DNA from: Fimbriimonas sp. | GTDB taxonomy: Bacteria; Armatimonadota; Fimbriimonadia; Fimbriimonadales; Fimbriimonadaceae | Direction of reading: 5' to 3' | NCBI GenBank assembly: GCA_030447945.1 | Contig: JAUJNV010000009.1 | Span: 1 to 29,187 of the forward strand | Length of the DNA: 29,187 bases | Part shown: positions 25,180 through 29,187 of the stretch, one piece after another | Position numbering within the stretch: position 1 is the stretch's first letter | Layout: each line of letters starts with the position of its first letter | Translations under genes and position numbers: made by a program | Notes under the pieces: generated by a model | Database searches by the model: none | Told to the model about the DNA's origin: nothing | Seen by the model: only the letters and a program-made list of their open reading frames with translations

Positions 25180-26400
25180 ATGCCTGCAATCCTTGAATCC
25201 TGCAATCCCTCGGGCTTCAACAGCCTCGGCCTCTCGAAGAGCCTTCTGACCGCCGTGGGCTCGGCTTCGACACGCCTACGCCCATCCAGGTCGGGGCGAT
25301 CCCCATCGCGCTGCGCGGCTGCGACATGGTCGGCATCGTTCAGACCGGGACGGCAAGACCCTCGCGTTCGGCCTGCCGATGCTCGAACGGGCCTTCTCGA
25401 CAAGGGCGGCCTTGGACTGGTCTCGTGCCGACGCGCGAACTGGCGCTCCAGGAGAGCGATCTTCAGGCGGTGTGCCGCACCATGGGCCTGCGCACGGCCG
25501 TGCTGATCGGCGCGCGCCGATCGGACGCCAAATCGCCGCGCTTAAGGCCGACCTCGACATCGTGGTCGGCACGCCCCGGGCGGCTGGACCACCTTCAGCA
25601 GAGGACGCTGTCCTGCGCGAAGTGAGCGTCGCCGTGCTGGACGAGGCGGACCGGATGCTGGACATGGGCTTCGCCCCGTCGATTCGCACCATCCTCGGCC
25701 AAACGCCGAAAGGAGCGTCAGACGATGCTGTTCTCGGCGACCATGCCCCGCGAGATCGAGGATCTCGCGCAGAGCTACATAGGGAACCCGGAGCGCGTGG
25801 AAGTCGAGCGCGCGGGTACTTACGCGGCAGGCTGGTTTCGCAAGAGCTGGTGATGGTGACGAGGAAGGCAAGAACGCGATGCTCGAGGATCTTCTGCGCC
25901 AGAACCAGGGCACGGTGCTCGTCTTCGCCCGCACGCGCACGGCGCGCGCAAGGTCGCCAAGACCGTGCGGGTTGGGCTACACCGCCGCCGAGCTCCCGCT
26001 CCTGACCGGACGCTGCCCCAGCGCAAGGCCGCCCTCGACGGGTTTAAAGCGGCGCGTACCGCGTCTTGGTCGCAACGGACATCGCCTCGCGCGGCATCGA
26101 CGTGAAGGGCATCTCGCTCGTCATCAACTACGACCTCCCGGACAATCCCGAGGACTACGTGCACCCCGCATCGGCCGCACGGGCCGCGCAGGACAGGAAG
26201 GTCGCGCCATCACCCTCGCGACTCCCGAGCAGAAGCAGCGACGTCCGCGCCGTCGAGAGTGCTGATCCAGCAGGAGTTGCCGATGTCGCCGCACTCTCAG
26301 ATGAAGCTGGAGCGGCCGGTCGAGCGAGTCTCTCACCTGCGTCCCGCGCAGGGCCAGGGCTTCCTCACGGCGCCCCCAGCAGTTCGGCTCCCGGCCTCGG
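25180..26400 (+). CDS. DEAD-box RNA helicase (RhlE-like), heavily frameshifted
   Basis: All main helicase motifs can be read across frames: Q-motif region ([29 protein letters not shown]), motif I (QTGTGKT once one G is restored), Ia (VPTRELALQ), Ib (VGTPGRLDHL), II ([12 protein letters not shown]), III ([17 protein letters not shown]), IV (VLVFARTR), V ([11 protein letters not shown]) and VI ([11 protein letters not shown] after correction). It unwinds short RNA duplexes in RNA decay or ribosome assembly. At least ten breaks occur between 25250 and 26250. Several are simple losses in short runs, such as GTCTC for GTCCTC and ACGGC for ACGGGC. The C-terminal tail continues to about 26370 and merges into the palindromic repeat; its true stop is unclear. 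The ATG at 25180 starts the most plausible N-terminus. Confidence 0.75.
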
Positions 26401-26411
26401 CGCGGCCAACA

Positions 26412-26635
26412 ACCATCCGACCCCCTCGCCTCCTGGCTCCGGCAAAGGGAGAGGGGCGAAGTGAGGGTTCCGAATCCATCCCGGCCCGTAAATGTCTCGC
26501 CACGGCAGGCTGCTGCGAGAAACTCCGGGAAGCCTTGTCTACGATGAGCCAGGCGTGGTCGCAGCCGCTACTGTCAGGAACCTCACCCCCTGCCCCCTCT
26601 CCCTTTGCCGGAGCAAAAGGCGAGGGGGTCCGAGT
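26412..26635. repeat. Palindromic REP-like element, full copy
   Basis: The left arm (about 26417-26472) and right arm (about 26577-26635) are inverted copies around a spacer of about 104 nt. They share CCGACCCCCTCGCC at the outer edge, CTCCGGCAAAGGGAGAGGGG in the middle and GTGAGGGTTCC at the inner edge. It lies between the helicase gene and the uvrB stop and overlaps the apparent helicase C-terminus. Confidence 0.8.
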
Positions 26636-26818
26636 GAGCTCCCGAGAGGCTCCGGCAGGTGCGAGGTCATGGGTAGCGCCTACCTGGAGCGTCGGGTCCT
26701 GGGTGATCGGTTCTGGCGCAAACGGCGCAAAGGCTTTCACCCCCGGACCACCGCCGCCACGCTTCCTCCTACCTGTTAGAGTAAGGACGGGCACCGGTCC
26801 CGTTTTGCCGCAGGATTT

Positions 26819-28900
26819 CTACCGCTTCACGGCGAGCCGCTTCGGGCCCTTGCGCTTGTCCTGCCCCCCAGGACGTCCGTCGCTCGTGCCGAGCAGCGCC
26901 CGCAGGGACTCGATCTCGTCGCGGACTTGGGCCGCTTTCTCGAACTCCATGGCTTTGGCGAGATCCTTCATCTCCTTTTCCAGGCTCGCGACGAGGATGG
27001 GAATCTCCTCGACGCGGATGTGGGAGCCGTCTTGGCCGAGCTTCTCGCGCGTCTCGCCGCTGTACTGGGAGGCGACCTCGGCCACCGCGTCGTAGGAGCG
27101 CACAGTCTCGCGGACGACCTTGTTCACGGTCAGGGGCGAGAAGCCGTGCTCCTCGTTGTGGCGGACCTGGGTGGCGCGACGACGGTTCGTCTCGTCGATC
27201 GCCCGCTGCATGGAGCCGGTCACGTTGTCCGCGTACATGATCACGCGCCCGTTCACGTTTCGGGCGGCGCGGCCGATCGTCTGGATAAGCGAGGTCTCGG
27301 AGCGGAGAAAGCCCTCCTTGTCCGCGTCGAGGATCGCGACGAGGGTCACCTCGGGCAGGTCGAGCCCCTCGCGCAGGAGGTTGACACCCACCACGACGTC
27401 GTAGATGCCCAGCCGAAGGTCGCGCAGGATTTCGGGACGTTCCAGGGAGTGGACGTTCGAGTGGATGTACTGGACCTTCACGTTCAAGTCCTGGAGGTAG
27501 CCGGTGAGGTCCTCCGCCATCTTCTTCGTGAGGGTCGTGACCAGGGTGCGCTGCCCCAGGGCGACCCGCTTCTGGATCTCGTTGATGAGGTCGTCGATCT
27601 GCCCCTTCGTGGGCCAGATGTCGATCTCCGGATCGACGATGTAGGTCGGGCGGATGATCTGCTCCACCACCTGGTTTTGCGTCTCGTTCTCGAACGGCCC
27701 AGGCGTGGCGCTGACGTACACCACCTGCGGCACTCGCTCCAGGAACTCCTCGAACTTGAGCGGGCGGTTGTCGAGCGCCGACGGGAGGCGGAAGCCGTAA
27801 TCCACGAGGACCGACTTCCGCTGCTTGTCTCCGTTGAACATCGCGCGGACCTGCGGCAGGGTCTGGTGGCTCTCGTCGACGAAGACGATGGTATCGGATG
27901 GGAGGAAGTCGAGGAGGGTGTACGGCGCGGTGCCGGGGGCGCGGCCGTCGAAGTAGCGCGAGTAGTTCTCGATGCCGTTGCAGTACCCGACCTCCTTCAT
28001 CATCTCGAGGTCGAACTCGACCCGCTGGCGCAGCCGCTGCGCCTCCAGGAGCTTGCCCTGGCTGATAAACATCGCCTCCTGAGCCTCCAGCTCCGCGCGA
28101 ATCTGGTCGATCACGCCGTCGAGCTTTTCCCAAGGGGTGACGTAGTGGGTGGCGGGGAACACGGAGACCTTCGTGGGCTCGTCGAGCACCTCCTGGGTGA
28201 GAGGATCGAACAGGCGAATGCGCTCGACGGTGTCACCGAAGAACTCGACCCGGGTGACGATCTCCTCGTCCTTCGGCTGAATCTCCAGCGTGTCGCCGCG
28301 CACACGGAAGGTGCCGCGCTCCAAGACCATGTCGTTGCGCGCGAACTGCATCGCCACGAGGCGCGCGGTCGCGTCTTGGAGATCGAAGGTAGAGCCGGTC
28401 TCAAAGGTCACGACCGCCTCGGCGTACTCGGAGGGCGAGCCCAGGCCGTAGATGCAGGACACGGAGGCGACCACGATGACGTCGTGCCGCTCCAAGAGCG
28501 CATGGGTGGCGGCGTGGCGCAGGCGTTCGATCTCGTCGTTGACGCTGGAGTCCTTCTCGATGTACAGGTCGGCGCCGGGGACGTAGGCCTCGGGCTGGTA
28601 GTAGTCGTAGTAGCTGATGAAGTACTGAACGGAGTTGTCGGGGAAGAAGGCCCGGAACTCCTGGCAGAGCTGTGCCGCGAGGGTCTTGTTGTGCGCGAGG
28701 ATGAGCGCGGGGCGCTGCGTGCGCTGGATGACCGAGGCCATCGTGTAGGTTTTACCCGTGCCCGTCGCGCCGAGCAGGGTCTGGAATCGATAGCCGGATT
28801 CGAGGCCGTCCACGAGGCCTGCGATGGCCGTTCCCTGGTCGCCTTTCGGCTCAAAGTCGTTCGAGAGGCGCAGCGCCTCGTTGTACTTCACGATGGACAT
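26819..28900 (-). CDS. uvrB: Excinuclease ABC subunit B (UvrB)
   Basis: Damage-verifying helicase of nucleotide excision repair; it receives DNA from UvrA and recruits UvrC. The 693-residue protein is complete. Walker A is GATGTGKT (44-51). The beta-hairpin region YYDYYQPEAYVP lies at about 97-108, and VDESH (motif II) is near 347. The C-terminal helicase motifs RTLVTTLTKKMAEDLT, GVNLLREGLDLPEV and QTIGRAARN follow. The UVR domain that binds UvrC is at the end (LEKEMKDLAKAMEFEKAAQV), before a basic tail. The ATG at 28900 follows a TAACTT box by 8 nt. The frame is intact for 2.1 kb. Confidence 0.97.
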   Translation of the reverse strand: MSIVKYNEALRLSNDFEPKGDQGTAIAGLVDGLESGYRFQTLLGATGTGKTYTMASVIQRTQRPALILAHNKTLAAQLCQEFRAFFPDNSVQYFISYYDYYQPEAYVPGADLYIEKDSSVNDEIERLRHAATHALLERHDVIVVASVSCIYGLGSPSEYAEAVVTFETGSTFDLQDATARLVAMQFARNDMVLERGTFRVRGDTLEIQPKDEEIVTRVEFFGDTVERIRLFDPLTQEVLDEPTKVSVFPATHYVTPWEKLDGVIDQIRAELEAQEAMFISQGKLLEAQRLRQRVEFDLEMMKEVGYCNGIENYSRYFDGRAPGTAPYTLLDFLPSDTIVFVDESHQTLPQVRAMFNGDKQRKSVLVDYGFRLPSALDNRPLKFEEFLERVPQVVYVSATPGPFENETQNQVVEQIIRPTYIVDPEIDIWPTKGQIDDLINEIQKRVALGQRTLVTTLTKKMAEDLTGYLQDLNVKVQYIHSNVHSLERPEILRDLRLGIYDVVVGVNLLREGLDLPEVTLVAILDADKEGFLRSETSLIQTIGRAARNVNGRVIMYADNVTGSMQRAIDETNRRRATQVRHNEEHGFSPLTVNKVVRETVRSYDAVAEVASQYSGETREKLGQDGSHIRVEEIPILVASLEKEMKDLAKAMEFEKAAQVRDEIESLRALLGTSDGRPGGQDKRKGPKRLAVKR

Positions 28901-28908
28901 GGGTCTAC

Positions 28909-28914
28909 AAGTTA
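28909..28914 (-). promoter_or_regulatory. Putative -10 box (TAACTT) for uvrB
   Basis: On the minus strand TAACTT precedes the uvrB ATG by 8 nt (GTAGACCC). No Shine-Dalgarno sequence is visible. The box lies 25 nt past the end of the upstream gene. I see no LexA-type operator. Confidence 0.45.
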
Positions 28915-28939
28915 CTACGCCCAGGCCATGGCCAGGAGG

Positions 28940-29187
28940 TCAGCGCTGGCGTAGGAGTTTGCGCCGGTTGCTCGTCCCTTCCGTCTGCCGAAGTTGAGGC
29001 ACGAGCCCCTTGCCCGTGATCGCGTAGCGGTGGAAGCGGAAGGCCCAAGAACCTGCTGCGTAAGGGTCCTTGAGGAGGCCGGGATAGGTCCGTTCGACTT
29101 CCCGCCGCCACTTGGGGTAGGCCATTCCCTTGTAGCGATCGTAGACGGTGGGCTCCGGCAGCTTTTGGATCTCCGACCATTTCTGCT
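28940..29187 (-). CDS. Hypothetical protein, C-terminal part, 5'-truncated by window edge
   Basis: The frame is open from the window end (codons in phase with 29185-29183) to the stop at 28940. The visible 80 or so residues read WSEIQKLPEPTVYDRYKGMA, then YPKWRREVERTYPGLL, and end in a basic tail (NRRKLLRQR). An overlapping longer ORF in another frame is rejected because its composition is atypical. The gene lies upstream of uvrB on the same strand. Family not recognised. Confidence 0.6.
   Translation of the reverse strand, partial: QKWSEIQKLPEPTVYDRYKGMAYPKWRREVERTYPGLLKDPYAAGSWAFRFHRYAITGKGLVPQLRQTEGTSNRRKLLRQR

Noticed and set aside
26927..28954. 675-codon plus-strand ORF opposite uvrB
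   Set aside because: It is the antisense shadow of a complete, highly conserved uvrB, with the composition typical of reverse frames in GC-rich genes.

Overview
This is a GC-rich bacterial chromosomal window of mostly housekeeping genes: RecO, MoxR, an ABC exporter, a RodA/FtsW family protein, tRNA-Trp, archaeal/eukaryotic-type ProRS, CorA, a Nudix hydrolase, a DEAD-box helicase and UvrB. These are mixed with poorly characterised envelope proteins. I see no phage, plasmid, transposase or CRISPR. Lipoprotein signal peptides, many hypothetical envelope proteins, a GHL10-type glycoside hydrolase-like protein and abundant intergenic hairpin repeats would fit an Armatimonadota-type bacterium (Fimbriimonadia-like). 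That assignment is a low-confidence inference; only 'GC-rich free-living bacterium' is firm.

Layout. Positions 1-1115 hold two translationally coupled membrane protein genes, the first cut by the window edge. Positions 1187-4865 hold recO, an oligopeptide-binding lipoprotein and an AraC-type regulator with an unusual N-terminal region. A convergent, structured intergenic stretch follows, then moxR on the minus strand. From 6134 to 12358 runs a plus-strand series: ABC ATPase, ABC exporter permease, an anchored protein with a SecD P1-like C-terminal domain, two related envelope proteins and RodA. This may be one envelope-related transcription unit. Positions 12431-14542 encode a HEAT-repeat exported protein. 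A truncated BtuF-like lipoprotein gene and tRNA-Trp are divergent at 14.7-15.4 kb. An M28 peptidase and a four-TM protein follow. From 17.9 to 23.9 kb the minus strand carries the GHL10 protein, a repeat-rich zone with a relic of a second ProRS tail, proS, corA and a Nudix gene. The end holds an esterase, a badly frameshifted DEAD-box helicase, uvrB and one cut-off gene.

Three window-wide patterns stand out. (1) Seven intergenic loci carry tandem repeats whose unit is almost always 7 nt although the unit sequence differs at each locus; four of the loci fold into long hairpins. (2) At least five genes have a TAnnnT box 6-8 nt before the start codon (a sixth at 9 nt) with no clear ribosome binding site, which suggests leaderless transcription. 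(3) Frameshifts are confined to six genes, mostly at short G/C runs, while genes of 2 kb elsewhere are intact. That looks more like uneven long-read sequence quality than decay, so those proteins should be read across the breaks.
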